NCBI RefSeq assembly: GCF_006874475.1
Contig: NZ_VIRM01000002.1
Location: forward strand, 186,001 to 250,000
Direction of reading: 5' to 3'
From: Microbispora hainanensis
Lineage (GTDB): Bacteria; Actinomycetota; Actinomycetes; Streptosporangiales; Streptosporangiaceae
DNA length: 64,000 bases
Below the pieces are notes generated by a model. That model had not been told where the DNA came from. It did not search any database and saw nothing but the letters and a program-made list of their open reading frames with translations. Below are positions 6,784-16,048 of the stretch, in pieces. Every line of letters starts with the position of its first letter. Position 1 is the stretch's first letter. The position numbers and the translations under genes were made by a program.

Positions 6784-8985
6784 GTGCGTCTGGCGCGAGT
6801 GATCGTCGTCGTTGTGCTCGCCGCGCTCGCGAGCGTCTACGTGGTCGCCGGCGCCCCGATCGCGCTGGCGGTGTTCGGCGTGCAGGTCCTCTATCTGCTG
6901 AAGGTCAGGACGTGGTGGCTGCTCGCCGCGCAGGCCGTCCTCGTCTACACGGCGAGCGTCGCGGGCGGGGTCTCCACCGGGATCCTCGGCTTCCTGGCCG
7001 GTGCGCTGCTGCTGACCCCTGCCCATCGCGATACCGCGCGCGTGCTCGCGCCGCTCGTGGTGGCGAGCGCGGCGCTGATCGACGCCGCCCGGGGCGGGGC
7101 GACGGCCGACGCGACGATCACCGTGGTGCTGATCTCGCTGGTCGTCTTCGGCCTCACCCGGCTCGTGGAGCGCGCGGGCGAGATGTACGCCGCCCGGCTC
7201 TCGCTGGCCGCCGCGGCCGTGGCGGCCGAGCGGCTGCGTCTCGCGGCCGAGCTGAACGACGGCCTCGGGCGGAGCCTTGAAGTGATCGTCGAGGGCGGCC
7301 GCCGCGCACTGGCGGAGCCGGACGGCGCGGCCGAGGTGCTGGCCTCGGTGACCGCCACCGCGCGTGCGGCGCTGACCGACGCCCGCGCCGCCTCCGCGAA
7401 CTACCGCGCCACATCCCTCGCGCCCGAGCTGGTCACGGCCCGGGCGATGCTCGACGCCGCGGGGATCGCCGTCGAAGTGCGCGGCGGCCACACCGAGCCC
7501 CTCGGTCCCGGCGGGGCGCTGCTGGCGAGCGTGCTGCGCGAGGCCGTCATCGACGTCGTACGGCGGGGCAGCGCCCGGCTGTGCGTCATCGAGACGAGCG
7601 AGCAGGGAGACGAGCGGGGACCCACGGAGTCGAGCGAGCAGCGAGACAGGCCAGGGAACGACAGGCCAGGGGACACCGAGCGGCTGCGCGTCGTCGACGA
7701 CGGCCACCGCACCGCCGAGAGCCCCGACTTCGCGGGCCTCCGGCTGGAGGAGGCGGGCGGCACCCTCGTCGCCGGTCTGTCCCCCGACGGACGCTTCGTG
7801 GTGGAGGCGACCGTTCCCCGTGGCCCTTCCCCGGCGGCGGTGCCCGGTGGGACGGGCACGGGCGACCTCGGTGCTCCGGAACCCACGGCGGGCGGGACGC
7901 GGCGACGGCTCCTGCCGAGGCTCACGCACGACGCGTCGTACGCGGTGTCGGTGGCGGTGCTCGCGGCCGTCCTCGTGGGCCTCAGCGTCAAGGCGCTGCT
8001 CCAGCTCCCCGGCGCCCTCGTGATCCCGGCCACGGCGTGCCTCGCCGTGATCGTCGTCATGCAGCTCCGCTCCGTCAACGGGCGTCACATGGTGGCGCTG
8101 GGGGTGATGGCGGTGCTCACGTACGCGCCCGTCCCGGTCTTCGGGCCCGTCTGGCTGGGAGTGGCGGGCTTCCTCGCCGGGCCGGTCCTGCTCGCGTTCC
8201 CCTGGCGGGCCGCGTGGCCGATGACGGCGGCGATCGTGGGAGGTGTCGCCGTGGCCGGGATGCTGTTCGGCCTGCCGGCCCCCGTCCTCGCCAACAGCAC
8301 GGTCAGCACGCTCGTCACCGGGCTGGTGGTCTACGCCCTGCTCCGCCTGGCCCAGATCGTGAAGGAGCTCCAGGCCGCGAGGGAGAGCCTGGCCCGCTCC
8401 GCGGTCGTCGAGGAACGCCTGCGCGCCGCCCGCGACCTGCACGACCTGCTCGGACATTCGCTGGCCGCGATCCTTCTCACCTGTGAGCTGGCCCGCCGCC
8501 TGAAGTGCCCGCCGGAGCGGATCGAGGAGATCGTCGCGATGGCGGAGGGCGCGCGGGCCGACCTGCGCTCGGTGTCGGGCGAGCAGCGGGAGCTGTCCCT
8601 GGCGGCCGAGGTGGAGTCGGCGCGGACGGTGCTGTCGGCCGCCGGGATCCGGGTGACCGTGGAGCCGGCCGAGCTCGACGTGCCCGCCGAGGTCGAGACC
8701 GTGCTGGGCGCCGTGCTCAGGGAGGCCGTGACCAACGTGCTCAGGCACAGCGAGGCCCGCCAGTGCGTGATCACGATGCGTGCCGGCGAGAGCGGGCTGC
8801 GACTGCGGGTGCGCAACGACGGCGTCCGGCCGGGGGAGAGGCGGCGGGGGTCGTCCGGCATCGGCAACCTGACCAGCCGCCTCGCCGCTCTGGACGGCCG
8901 GCTGACCGCGCACGTCGACGGCGACCGGTTCACGCTCGACGCCTGCGTGCCGCACCGCGCGCCGGTGCCCGCCCGGATCCGATGA
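6784..8985 (+). CDS. Tandem sensor histidine kinase: N-terminal pseudokinase fused to NarL-type kinase
   Basis: A 733-residue protein that looks like two HisKA_3 kinases end to end. Half 1 (residues 1-~370) has an N-terminal TM cluster and a dimerisation motif 'LAAELNDGLGRSL', where the phospho-acceptor His is Asn158. Its ATPase part is eroded: 'REAVIDVVRRGSA' has lost the N-box Asn, and no Gly-rich G box is present. Half 2 (~380-733) repeats the plan with an intact 'LHDLLGHSL' (His553), 'REAVTNVLRHSEA' and 'GSSGIGNLTSRLAALDG'. The GTG at 6784 follows GGAGGGG. The cognate regulator lies convergently at 9057-9671, with an ABC transporter beyond it, an arrangement often used for peptide or antibiotic stress. 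The first half may be an in-cis regulatory or dimerisation partner. Confidence 0.88.
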   Translation: MRLARVIVVVVLAALASVYVVAGAPIALAVFGVQVLYLLKVRTWWLLAAQAVLVYTASVAGGVSTGILGFLAGALLLTPAHRDTARVLAPLVVASAALIDAARGGATADATITVVLISLVVFGLTRLVERAGEMYAARLSLAAAAVAAERLRLAAELNDGLGRSLEVIVEGGRRALAEPDGAAEVLASVTATARAALTDARAASANYRATSLAPELVTARAMLDAAGIAVEVRGGHTEPLGPGGALLASVLREAVIDVVRRGSARLCVIETSEQGDERGPTESSEQRDRPGNDRPGDTERLRVVDDGHRTAESPDFAGLRLEEAGGTLVAGLSPDGRFVVEATVPRGPSPAAVPGGTGTGDLGAPEPTAGGTRRRLLPRLTHDASYAVSVAVLAAVLVGLSVKALLQLPGALVIPATACLAVIVVMQLRSVNGRHMVALGVMAVLTYAPVPVFGPVWLGVAGFLAGPVLLAFPWRAAWPMTAAIVGGVAVAGMLFGLPAPVLANSTVSTLVTGLVVYALLRLAQIVKELQAARESLARSAVVEERLRAARDLHDLLGHSLAAILLTCELARRLKCPPERIEEIVAMAEGARADLRSVSGEQRELSLAAEVESARTVLSAAGIRVTVEPAELDVPAEVETVLGAVLREAVTNVLRHSEARQCVITMRAGESGLRLRVRNDGVRPGERRRGSSGIGNLTSRLAALDGRLTAHVDGDRFTLDACVPHRAPVPARIR

Positions 8986-8990
8986 CTTCT

Positions 8991-9075
8991 GGATCCAGCC
9001 GGCCCCCGGAACCAGGCGGCCCCTGGATCCAGCCGGCCCCCGGATCCAGCCGGCCCCTAGATCCAGCCGGCCTCG
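8991..9075. repeat. Five tandem 17-bp repeats at a convergent gene junction
   Basis: Five consecutive 17-base units of GGATCCAGCCGGCCCCC type start at 8991, 9008, 9025, 9042 and 9059. The second unit is the most diverged. The array begins 5 bases after the kinase stop and runs through the stop codon of the response regulator (9057-9059), so its last unit encodes the regulator's final residues. There are no unique spacers, so it is not a CRISPR array. Confidence 0.9.
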
Positions 9076-9671
9076 GTGGCGATGCGCACGGCGTCGGTCC
9101 GGTTGCGGGCGTCGAGCTTGGTGACGATCACGGTGAGGTAGTTGCGCACGGTGCCCGTCGCCAGGTGGAGCCGCGCGGCGATGTCCGCGGCGTCCGCGCC
9201 GGAGGCGGCGAGGCGGAGCACGTCCGCCTCGCGCGGGGTGAGCGGGTTGTCCGCCAGGTCCCAGGCGGTGACCGCGAGCGAGGGATCGAGCACCCGTTCA
9301 CCGGCCGCGACTCTGCGGATGGCGGTCACGAGCTCGTCCGGCGGCGCCGTCTTGAGCACGAATCCGGCGACACCGGCGCCGAGGGCGCGGCGCAGGTGCC
9401 CCGGCTTGCCGTACGCGGTCAGCATCAGCGCACGGCAGGCGGGCAGGCGCGTACGGAGCTCGGCCGCGGCGGCCAGACCGTCCAGCCTGCCGGGCATGTC
9501 GATGTCGAGGACGGCGACGTCGGGGCGGTGGACCAGCGCCGCGGCCAGGGAGGCCTCTCCGGACTCCGCGGTCGCGACGACCTCCAGGTCCTCCTCCAGC
9601 CCGAGCAGGGCGGCGAGGGCGCTCCTGATCACGTGCTGGTCCTCGGCAAGGAGTACGCGAATCACGCCCAC
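9057..9671 (-). CDS. NarL/LuxR-family response regulator
   Basis: A 204-residue two-component regulator. The receiver domain has 'LLAEDQHVIRSAL' (acidic pocket), the phospho-acceptor in 'VAVLDIDMPG', and the 'FVLKTAPPDEL' lysine loop. The C-terminal HTH reads 'LTPREADVLRLAASGADAADIAARLHLATGTVRNYLTVI', the LuxR signature. The start is a GTG at 9671. It faces the tandem histidine kinase across a repeat array and is divergent from the ABC transporter operon that begins 93 bases away. It therefore probably receives phosphate from His553 of the kinase and controls the transporter, as DesR/LiaR-type systems do. Confidence 0.92.
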   Translation of the reverse strand: MGVIRVLLAEDQHVIRSALAALLGLEEDLEVVATAESGEASLAAALVHRPDVAVLDIDMPGRLDGLAAAAELRTRLPACRALMLTAYGKPGHLRRALGAGVAGFVLKTAPPDELVTAIRRVAAGERVLDPSLAVTAWDLADNPLTPREADVLRLAASGADAADIAARLHLATGTVRNYLTVIVTKLDARNRTDAVRIATEAGWI

Positions 9672-9763
9672 ATGTCTACCAGTGTCCGGATCATGACGAG
9701 GTCATGGTCAGGAGATGACGCCGTCTCTGGGCCGCATGATCGCCGATCGGCAGGCTTGAGCAC

Positions 9764-10498
9764 ATGACAGAGGTGCTTCGCCTTGACGCGGTGAGCAAGG
9801 TGTACGGCAAGGGACAGGGCGCGGTGGCCGCCCTGCGTGAGGTCTCGGTGACCATCCCCGGCGGGAGCTTCACCGCCGTGATGGGGCCGTCGGGCTCGGG
9901 CAAGAGCACGTTCCTGCACTGTGCGGCGGGGCTGGACACGCCCTCCTCCGGGTCGGTGCGGCTGGGCGGCACGGAGCTGTCCGGCATGGACGAGACCCGG
10001 TTGACGGAGCTGCGCAGGCAGCGGGTCGGGTTCGTGTTCCAGGCGTTCAACCTGGTCTCGTCCCTGACCGTGCTGGAGAACATCACGCTGCCGATGCGGC
10101 TGGCCGGGGCGCGGGCCGACCGGGCGTGGCTCGGTGAAATCGTCGGGCGGGTGGGGCTGGCGGGCCGCACCGGGCACCGCCCCGCCCAGCTGTCCGGCGG
10201 GCAGCAGCAGCGGGTGGCCATCGCCAGGGCGCTGGTGACCCGGCCGCAGGTGGTCTTCGGCGACGAGCCGACCGGTGCTCTCGACACGATGACCGCCCGT
10301 GACGTGCTCCGGCTGCTGCGGGAGGTGGTGGACGGCCTCGGCCAGACCGTGGTGATGGTCACGCACGACCCGGTGGCCGCGTCCTACGCCGACACCGTCC
10401 TGTTCCTCGCCGACGGCCGGATCGTGGACGCGATGGCCGCGCCGAGCTCGGAGCAGGTCGCCGAGCGGATGACCAGGATGGGAGCGTACGCGACATGA
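9764..10498 (+). CDS. ABC transporter ATP-binding protein, MacB/LolD type
   Basis: A 244-residue ATPase subunit. The Walker A is 'GPSGSGKST', the Q-loop is in 'VGFVFQAFNLV', the signature is 'LSGGQQQRVAIARAL', the Walker B is 'VVFGDEPTGALD', and the H-loop is in 'VMVTHDP'. The 'EPTGALD' and 'FQAFNLV' forms are those of the MacB/LolD/FtsE group that works with FtsX-like permeases. The permease follows with a 4-base ATGA overlap. The pair probably acts in mechanotransmission or peptide efflux and is likely controlled by the divergent response regulator. Confidence 0.95.
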   Translation: MTEVLRLDAVSKVYGKGQGAVAALREVSVTIPGGSFTAVMGPSGSGKSTFLHCAAGLDTPSSGSVRLGGTELSGMDETRLTELRRQRVGFVFQAFNLVSSLTVLENITLPMRLAGARADRAWLGEIVGRVGLAGRTGHRPAQLSGGQQQRVAIARALVTRPQVVFGDEPTGALDTMTARDVLRLLREVVDGLGQTVVMVTHDPVAASYADTVLFLADGRIVDAMAAPSSEQVAERMTRMGAYAT

Positions 10499-12894
10499 TC
10501 ACGGGACTGGCGCTGAAGACCCTGCGGCACCGCAGGGCGGCGTTCGCGGGGGCGTTCGTGGCGCTGGTGTGCGCAGCCGCGCTGGTCTGCGCGTGCCTGA
10601 TGCTGCTGGAGACCGGCCTGCGGGGCGGGGTCGCGCCGGAGCGCTACGCGGGGGCGCCGCTGATCGTCGCCGGCGACCAGAACGTCCACGAGACCGTGAC
10701 CAAGTCCTCCGGGAAGGTCAAGACGAAGGCCAAGCCGCTCTCGGAGCGGGTCTGGATCCCCGAGGCGACGGCCGCGAAGCTGCGCGGCCTGCCGGGCGTC
10801 TCGAAGGTGCTGACCGAGGTGACGTTCCCCGTGAACGGGCGCGCTCTCGGGCACGGGTGGGAGTCGGCCGGGCTCACGCCGTTCACGATCGCGAGGGGAC
10901 GCCCGCCCCGTGCGGACGGCGAGGTGGTCGTGGACGCCCGCTCGGGCCTGTCCGTGGGCGCCGCTCTCGACGTCCGGGGGACGGCACACCGGGTCGTGGG
11001 GGTCACCGCGCAGGCGCTGCCGAGCCAGGACACGGTGTTCTTCTCGACGGACGAGGCCCGCCGGCTGGCCGGGCGCCCGGGGCTGGTGACCGCGATCGGC
11101 GTGTTCCCCCGAGTGGACGTCTCGCCGGCGCTGACCGGTCGTCTCGTGACCTACACCGGCGACGAGCGCGGCACGGTGGAGTTCCTCGACGCGGAGCGGG
11201 CGCGGGTGCGGCTGATCAGCCTGGGCGGCGCGCTGGGCGGCACGTCGCTGCTGGTGGCGATCCTCGTCGTGACGGGCACCTCCGCCCTGGCGGTCCAGCA
11301 GCGGCGGCGCGAGATCGCCCTCCTCCGCGCGGTCGCCGCCACACCCGGGCAGGTGCGCAGGCTGCTGGGCGGCGAGGCGCTGCTGGTCGGCCTGGCGGCC
11401 GGCGTCATCGGATCGGCGGCCGGTGTCGGCCTCGGGTTCTGGCTGCGCGGCCGGTTCGTCGACCTGGGCGCCATGCCGCCGAACCTGCGCCTTGTGGTCA
11501 GCCCCTTCCCGGCGGTGGCCGCCCTGCTGGCCGCCGTGGCGGCGGCCTGGGCCGCGACCCGCCTCTCGGTCCGCCGCACCGCGCGGATCCGCCCCGTCGA
11601 GGCGCTCGGCGAGGCCGCCATGGGCGGAGACCGCCTGCCCCTCGGCCGGTCGATCGCGGGCGTCCTGTGCGTCGCCGGTGGGATCACGCTGACACTGGTG
11701 CTGTCGGGGCTCGACACAGAGGCGGCGTCGAGTCCGGTGACGATGCTGACCGCGCTCGTCTGGACGGTGGCCGTCACCCTGCTCGGGCCGGTGCTCGCCC
11801 GCGTCGCGGCCGCCCTGCTCGGTGTCGCGCTGCGCGCCTCACACGCCGGCTATCTGGCGGCGCGCAACCTGCGGGCGGGCCCGGGACGGATGGCGTCCGT
11901 GATGGCGCCGCTGACCCTTCTGGTGGCCATGACCTGCACCATCCTGTTCAGCCAGACGACGATGGGGCACGCGTCGGCCGCGCAGGCCGCCGCGGGCACC
12001 CACGCCGACTACGTGGTGAGCGGCGCGACGGCGGACGCCGCCGAGGCCGTGCGCCGGGTGCCGGGCGTGAAGGCCGTCACGTCGGTGGTGCGCACCTCCG
12101 TGCGCGTGGGGCTGGACAAGTACGGCGCGCAGGGCGTCGACGGCGGCGAGCGGCCGATCGGGCAGGCCGTGGACCTCGGGGTCGTGTCCGGCTCGCTCGA
12201 CCGATTCGGTGCCGGGTCGGCCGCGCTGAGCGAGTCGGCGGCCTCCGGGCTCGGGCTGCCGGTCGGCGAGCCGCTCACGCTCACCCTGGGCGACGGGACC
12301 CCTGCGGAGCTGAAGGTCGTCGCGGTCTACTCCCGCGGCCTCGGTTTCGGCGACCTGACCCTGCCGTACGCGCTGGTCGCGGGGCATGTCGACGATCCGT
12401 CGGGCACGCTGCTGGTCGAAGCCCCCGCGGTCTCGCGTGCGGCCCTGGCCGCCGTGGCGCCGGTCGTGTCGCCGATGGCAGGGGCCGGGGGGGAGACCCC
12501 GAACGCCGAGGTCGATTACGTTGCCATGGGCCTGATCATCGCGTTCAGCGCGATCGCCGTGGTCAACACGCTGGCGATGTCCACCACGGACCGGTCGCGG
12601 GAGCTCGCCCTGCTCCGCCTGGTCGGCGCGACCCGGCGGCAGGTGCTGCGCATGCTCCGCCTGGAGACCCTGACCACGCTGATCGTCTCCGTGTTCGCCG
12701 GGACCGGCATCGCGCTGATCACGCTGTCGGCCTTCGGCAGGGGAATGACCGGGTCGGCCGTGCCGTACGTCCCCCCGGCCGGCTACGCGCTGGTGGTCGC
12801 CGCGGTGGCCGCGCTCGCCCTGGTCGCCACGAGCCTCCCCGCGCGGCTCGCCCTGCGCGCCCGCCCGGCCGAGGCCGTCGGCGCCCGCCAGTAG
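10495..12894 (+). CDS. FtsX-like ABC transporter permease
   Basis: A 799-residue permease. An N-terminal TM helix (FAGAFVALVCAAALVCACLML) precedes an extracytoplasmic MacB-like region. The first FtsX domain has three TM helices, near 'LGGTSLLVAILVVTGTSALAV', 'LLVGLAAGVIGSAAGVGLG' and 'FPAVAALLAAVAAAWAATRL'. A second half repeats the plan and ends with 'AVVNTLAMSTTDRSRELALLRLVGATRRQ', the diagnostic FtsX coupling segment. Two FtsX domains in one chain is the normal Gram-positive layout. It overlaps the ATPase gene by 4 bases and probably forms a dimeric complex with it. The substrate is unknown. Confidence 0.93.
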   Translation: MITGLALKTLRHRRAAFAGAFVALVCAAALVCACLMLLETGLRGGVAPERYAGAPLIVAGDQNVHETVTKSSGKVKTKAKPLSERVWIPEATAAKLRGLPGVSKVLTEVTFPVNGRALGHGWESAGLTPFTIARGRPPRADGEVVVDARSGLSVGAALDVRGTAHRVVGVTAQALPSQDTVFFSTDEARRLAGRPGLVTAIGVFPRVDVSPALTGRLVTYTGDERGTVEFLDAERARVRLISLGGALGGTSLLVAILVVTGTSALAVQQRRREIALLRAVAATPGQVRRLLGGEALLVGLAAGVIGSAAGVGLGFWLRGRFVDLGAMPPNLRLVVSPFPAVAALLAAVAAAWAATRLSVRRTARIRPVEALGEAAMGGDRLPLGRSIAGVLCVAGGITLTLVLSGLDTEAASSPVTMLTALVWTVAVTLLGPVLARVAAALLGVALRASHAGYLAARNLRAGPGRMASVMAPLTLLVAMTCTILFSQTTMGHASAAQAAAGTHADYVVSGATADAAEAVRRVPGVKAVTSVVRTSVRVGLDKYGAQGVDGGERPIGQAVDLGVVSGSLDRFGAGSAALSESAASGLGLPVGEPLTLTLGDGTPAELKVVAVYSRGLGFGDLTLPYALVAGHVDDPSGTLLVEAPAVSRAALAAVAPVVSPMAGAGGETPNAEVDYVAMGLIIAFSAIAVVNTLAMSTTDRSRELALLRLVGATRRQVLRMLRLETLTTLIVSVFAGTGIALITLSAFGRGMTGSAVPYVPPAGYALVVAAVAALALVATSLPARLALRARPAEAVGARQ

Positions 12895-12936
12895 CCGGCC
12901 GCCGCCGACCCCCACACGAAACGAAAGCCGAGAACC

Positions 12937-14397
12937 ATGAACCGCATCGCATCCGCAGCCGCCCTGATCTCCCTGTCCACCGCCCTGGTCGCGGCCCCGT
13001 CGGCCGCCCAGGCCGCCCCGGCCTGGACCTCCTGCGGCACCGCCGCCGGGCTGGACCCCCGCCAGGAGTGCACGACGCTCCAAGTCCCTCTCACGTACGG
13101 CAAGCCCGGCGGCGGCATGGTCTCCCTGGCCGTCTCCCGGATCCGTACGGCGCGGCCGGGACTGCGCAGGGGGGTGCTGCTGCTCATCCCCGGAGGGCCG
13201 GGCAGCCCGGGCCTGAGCAGACCGAGCACGATGGTGAAGCGCCTGCCGAGCGCCGTGCTCGACCGTTACGACCTGATCGGCTTCGACCCGCGGGGGGTCG
13301 GCCAGAGCTCGCCCGTCTCCTGTGGGCTGTCGCACGAGGATTTGGCGCCCTCCCGGCTCAAGCCCTACCCCTCGGCCGGAGGTGACATCGGCGAGAACGT
13401 CGCGTACGCCCGCAGGTTCAGCGAGGCCTGCGCCCGCAACGGCGGCCCCGTGCTGCGCAGCATCAGCACGCGCAACGAGGCCAGGGACATCGACGCCATC
13501 CGCCGGGCCCTCGGGGAGGACCGCCTGTCCTACTGGGGCGTCTCCTACGGCACCTACGCCGGAGCCGTCTACGCCACGATGTTCCCCGGCAGGACCGACA
13601 GGGTCGTCCTCGACAGCAACGACGATCCCGATCCGGACAAGGTCGCCCGGGTCTGGCTGGCCAACTACTCCGTGGGCGTCGAGGACCGCTTCCCCGACTT
13701 CGCGGCCTGGGCCGCCGCCCGCGACGACGAGTACGGTCTGGGGACGGACGCCGCGGCGGTCCGCCGCACCTTCCTGGACCTCGCCGAGCGCCTGGACCGT
13801 GCGCCGATCCCGTGGCCGGGCGCCAATCCGCCGCGGCTCGACGGCGCGGTCCTGCGCGAGACCATGCTGAACGCGCTGTACTCCGACGCCGGGTTCCCCG
13901 GCCTGGCCGGGCTCATGCGGGCGGGGCTCGGCTCGGGTCCCCTCCCCGAGCCCTCCAGCGCGCCGGACGCGGCGCTGCAGAACGCCGCGGCCTCGGTGGC
14001 CGCGACGATCTGCAACGACGTCGAGTGGCCGAGCTCGGCCGACCTGCACCGGCGGCGGGTGGCCCGCGACCGGGCGGCCCACCCGCTCACCGGCGGCATG
14101 CCGGTGAACATCGGCCCCTGCGCCTACTGGCCCTACCGGCCGGCGGAGGCGCCGGTGCGGGTCACGTCGCAGGGGCCGTCCAACGTGCTGCTCGTGCAGA
14201 ACCTGCGCGACCCGGCGACGCCGTACAGCGGCGCCCTGCGGATGCGCGAGGCCTTCGGGGGCCGGGCGCGCATGGTCGCCGTCGACTCGGGCGGGCACGG
14301 GTCCTACCTGGTCAACGGCAACGCCTGTGGTGACAGGACCGTCACCGCGTTCCTGGTCACCGGCAAGCGGCCGGCCCGCGACACGATCTGCCGGTAG
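12937..14397 (+). CDS. Secreted alpha/beta hydrolase, tripeptidyl-aminopeptidase (TAP-like) type
   Basis: A 486-residue exported protease-like hydrolase. A signal peptide is visible (residues ~1-29, Ala-rich, ending near AAQAAP). 'LLIPGGPGSPG' is the oxyanion loop, 'YWGVSYGTYAG' holds the nucleophile Ser203, and 'VDSGGHGSYL' near the C-terminus gives the catalytic His in a TAP-like C-terminal domain. Cysteines around 'SCGTAAG', 'ECTTL', 'ICNDVEW' and the terminal 'TICR' suit disulfides outside the cell. It lies 42 bases after the FtsX permease and may share its transcript. It converges on the phosphohexomutase gene with only 6 bases between them. Confidence 0.9.
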   Translation: MNRIASAAALISLSTALVAAPSAAQAAPAWTSCGTAAGLDPRQECTTLQVPLTYGKPGGGMVSLAVSRIRTARPGLRRGVLLLIPGGPGSPGLSRPSTMVKRLPSAVLDRYDLIGFDPRGVGQSSPVSCGLSHEDLAPSRLKPYPSAGGDIGENVAYARRFSEACARNGGPVLRSISTRNEARDIDAIRRALGEDRLSYWGVSYGTYAGAVYATMFPGRTDRVVLDSNDDPDPDKVARVWLANYSVGVEDRFPDFAAWAAARDDEYGLGTDAAAVRRTFLDLAERLDRAPIPWPGANPPRLDGAVLRETMLNALYSDAGFPGLAGLMRAGLGSGPLPEPSSAPDAALQNAAASVAATICNDVEWPSSADLHRRRVARDRAAHPLTGGMPVNIGPCAYWPYRPAEAPVRVTSQGPSNVLLVQNLRDPATPYSGALRMREAFGGRARMVAVDSGGHGSYLVNGNACGDRTVTAFLVTGKRPARDTICR

Positions 14398-14403
14398 GCA
14401 CGC

Positions 14404-16038
14404 TCACAGGCCGAGGGCGAGGGCGAGGTCCTTCTTCAGGTCCTCCAGGTCCTGCGCGGCCCGTGCCCGGGCGGATGCGACGTCGTCGCCCTCGACCGGC
14501 ACGACGACCTCCAGGTAGCACTTGAGCTTGGGCTCGGTGCCGCTGGGCCGTACGACGATCCGGGCGTGGCCCGACAGCCGGTAGCGCAGGCCCTCGGTCG
14601 GCGGCAGCCCCGCCACCCCCTGGGACAGGTCCTCGGCCGACTCCACCGTCCGGCCCGCCAGCCGCACCGGCGGGTGCGTACGCAGGCGCTCGATGGCCTT
14701 GGCGATCAGCGACAGGTCCTCGACCCGGACGGACAGCTGGGCGGTCGCGTGCAGGCCGTAGCGGCGGGCCTGGTCGTCCAGCAGGTCGAGCAGCGACCTG
14801 CCGTCGCGCTTGGCCATGGCGGCCATCCCGGCCACGGTGAGGGCGGCCCCCACGCCGTCCTTGTCGTGGACCGGCAGCCCGGCGTCCGATCCCACGCTGT
14901 AGCCCAGCGCCTCCTCGTAGCCGAAGACCAGCCCCGGGCCCGACTTCATGATCCACTTGAAGCCGGTCAGCGTCTCGGCGTGCCGCACGCCGTGGGCGGC
15001 GGCGATCTTGGCGAGCAGCGACGACGACACGATCGAGGTGGCGACCAGCCGGTCGGCGCGCGAGGTGTGCCGCAGCACGTGCTCGGCCAGCAGGCCGCCC
15101 ACCTCGTCGCCGGTCAGCATGCGATAACCGCCGTCCGGCAGCGGCGTGCCCACGGCGCAGCGGTCCGCGTCGGGGTCGTTGGCGATCACGAGGTCCGCGT
15201 GGGTCGCGGCGGCGAGTTCGAGCGCGAGGTCCATAGCGCCCGGTTCCTCCGGGTTGGGGAATGCCACGGTGGGGAAATCGGGGTCGGGCATCGCCTGCCG
15301 GCTCACGATGACCGGCACCTCGAAGCCCGCCGCGCGGAACGCCTCGGACACGGTCGCGCCGCCGACGCCGTGCAGCGGCGTGTACGCGACCGAGATCTCG
15401 CGGGCGTCGCCGATCGGGAGCGTGGTGAGGGCCCGCAGGTAGGGCACGACGATGTCGTCGTGGCCGAGGGTCTGCCAGTCGTCGCCCAGCGGCAGCGCGT
15501 CCACCCGGCCGACCGCGTCGATGGCGGCGGAGATCTCCCTGTCGATCGGCGGCACGATCTGCGCGCCGTCGTCCCAGTAGACCTTGTAGCCGTTGTCCTG
15601 GGGCGGGTTGTGCGAGGCGGTGACCATGACGCCCGCGTCCGCGCCCAGGTGGCGTACGGCGAACGCCAGCACGGGGGTGGGCCACTTGCCGGCCATGACC
15701 GAGGCGCGCAGGCCCGCCCCGGTCAGCACGCGGGCCGTGTCGGCGGCGAACACGTCGGACTTGTGCCGAGCGTCGTAGCCGATCACCACGTGGCGTCCCG
15801 GCCCGAGGACCCGGGCCAGGCCGGCGGCCGCCCGCATCACGGTGACCCGGTTCATCCGGTTGGGCCCGGCGCCCAGCGCGCCGCGCAGGCCCGCCGTGCC
15901 GAACTCCAGCTTCGCGCCGAAGCGGGCCTCCAGCTCGGCCCGATCGTCACGTTCCAGGATCGCGTCGAGCTCGGCTCGCGTCTCGGGGTCGGGGTCCTGG
16001 TCGCGCCACTCTTCGGCGAGCCGTACGAGATCGGTCAT
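14404..16038 (-). CDS. Phosphohexomutase (phosphomannomutase/phosphoglucomutase family)
   Basis: A 544-residue alpha-D-phosphohexomutase that moves phosphate between C1 and C6 of hexose, or pentose, phosphates. 'EFGTAGLRG' opens domain 1 and 'VMVTASHNP' carries the phosphoserine, Ser142. The metal loop is 'NDPDADR', the sugar loop includes 'GDEVGGL' and 'GYEEALGY', and 'RPSGTEPKLK' is the phosphate-binding end motif. The length matches the PgcA/PmmB class rather than the ~460-residue bacterial PMM class. The ATG at 16038 is 10 bases after the PNP stop, so it follows PNP on one transcript. A pentose-phosphomutase role in nucleoside salvage would fit that context. Confidence 0.93.
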   Translation of the reverse strand: MTDLVRLAEEWRDQDPDPETRAELDAILERDDRAELEARFGAKLEFGTAGLRGALGAGPNRMNRVTVMRAAAGLARVLGPGRHVVIGYDARHKSDVFAADTARVLTGAGLRASVMAGKWPTPVLAFAVRHLGADAGVMVTASHNPPQDNGYKVYWDDGAQIVPPIDREISAAIDAVGRVDALPLGDDWQTLGHDDIVVPYLRALTTLPIGDAREISVAYTPLHGVGGATVSEAFRAAGFEVPVIVSRQAMPDPDFPTVAFPNPEEPGAMDLALELAAATHADLVIANDPDADRCAVGTPLPDGGYRMLTGDEVGGLLAEHVLRHTSRADRLVATSIVSSSLLAKIAAAHGVRHAETLTGFKWIMKSGPGLVFGYEEALGYSVGSDAGLPVHDKDGVGAALTVAGMAAMAKRDGRSLLDLLDDQARRYGLHATAQLSVRVEDLSLIAKAIERLRTHPPVRLAGRTVESAEDLSQGVAGLPPTEGLRYRLSGHARIVVRPSGTEPKLKCYLEVVVPVEGDDVASARARAAQDLEDLKKDLALALGL

Positions 16039-16048
16039 GGATACCCCC

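Noticed and set aside
8991..9075. Possible CRISPR array
   Set aside because: Units are directly adjacent without spacers, and no cas gene is present.
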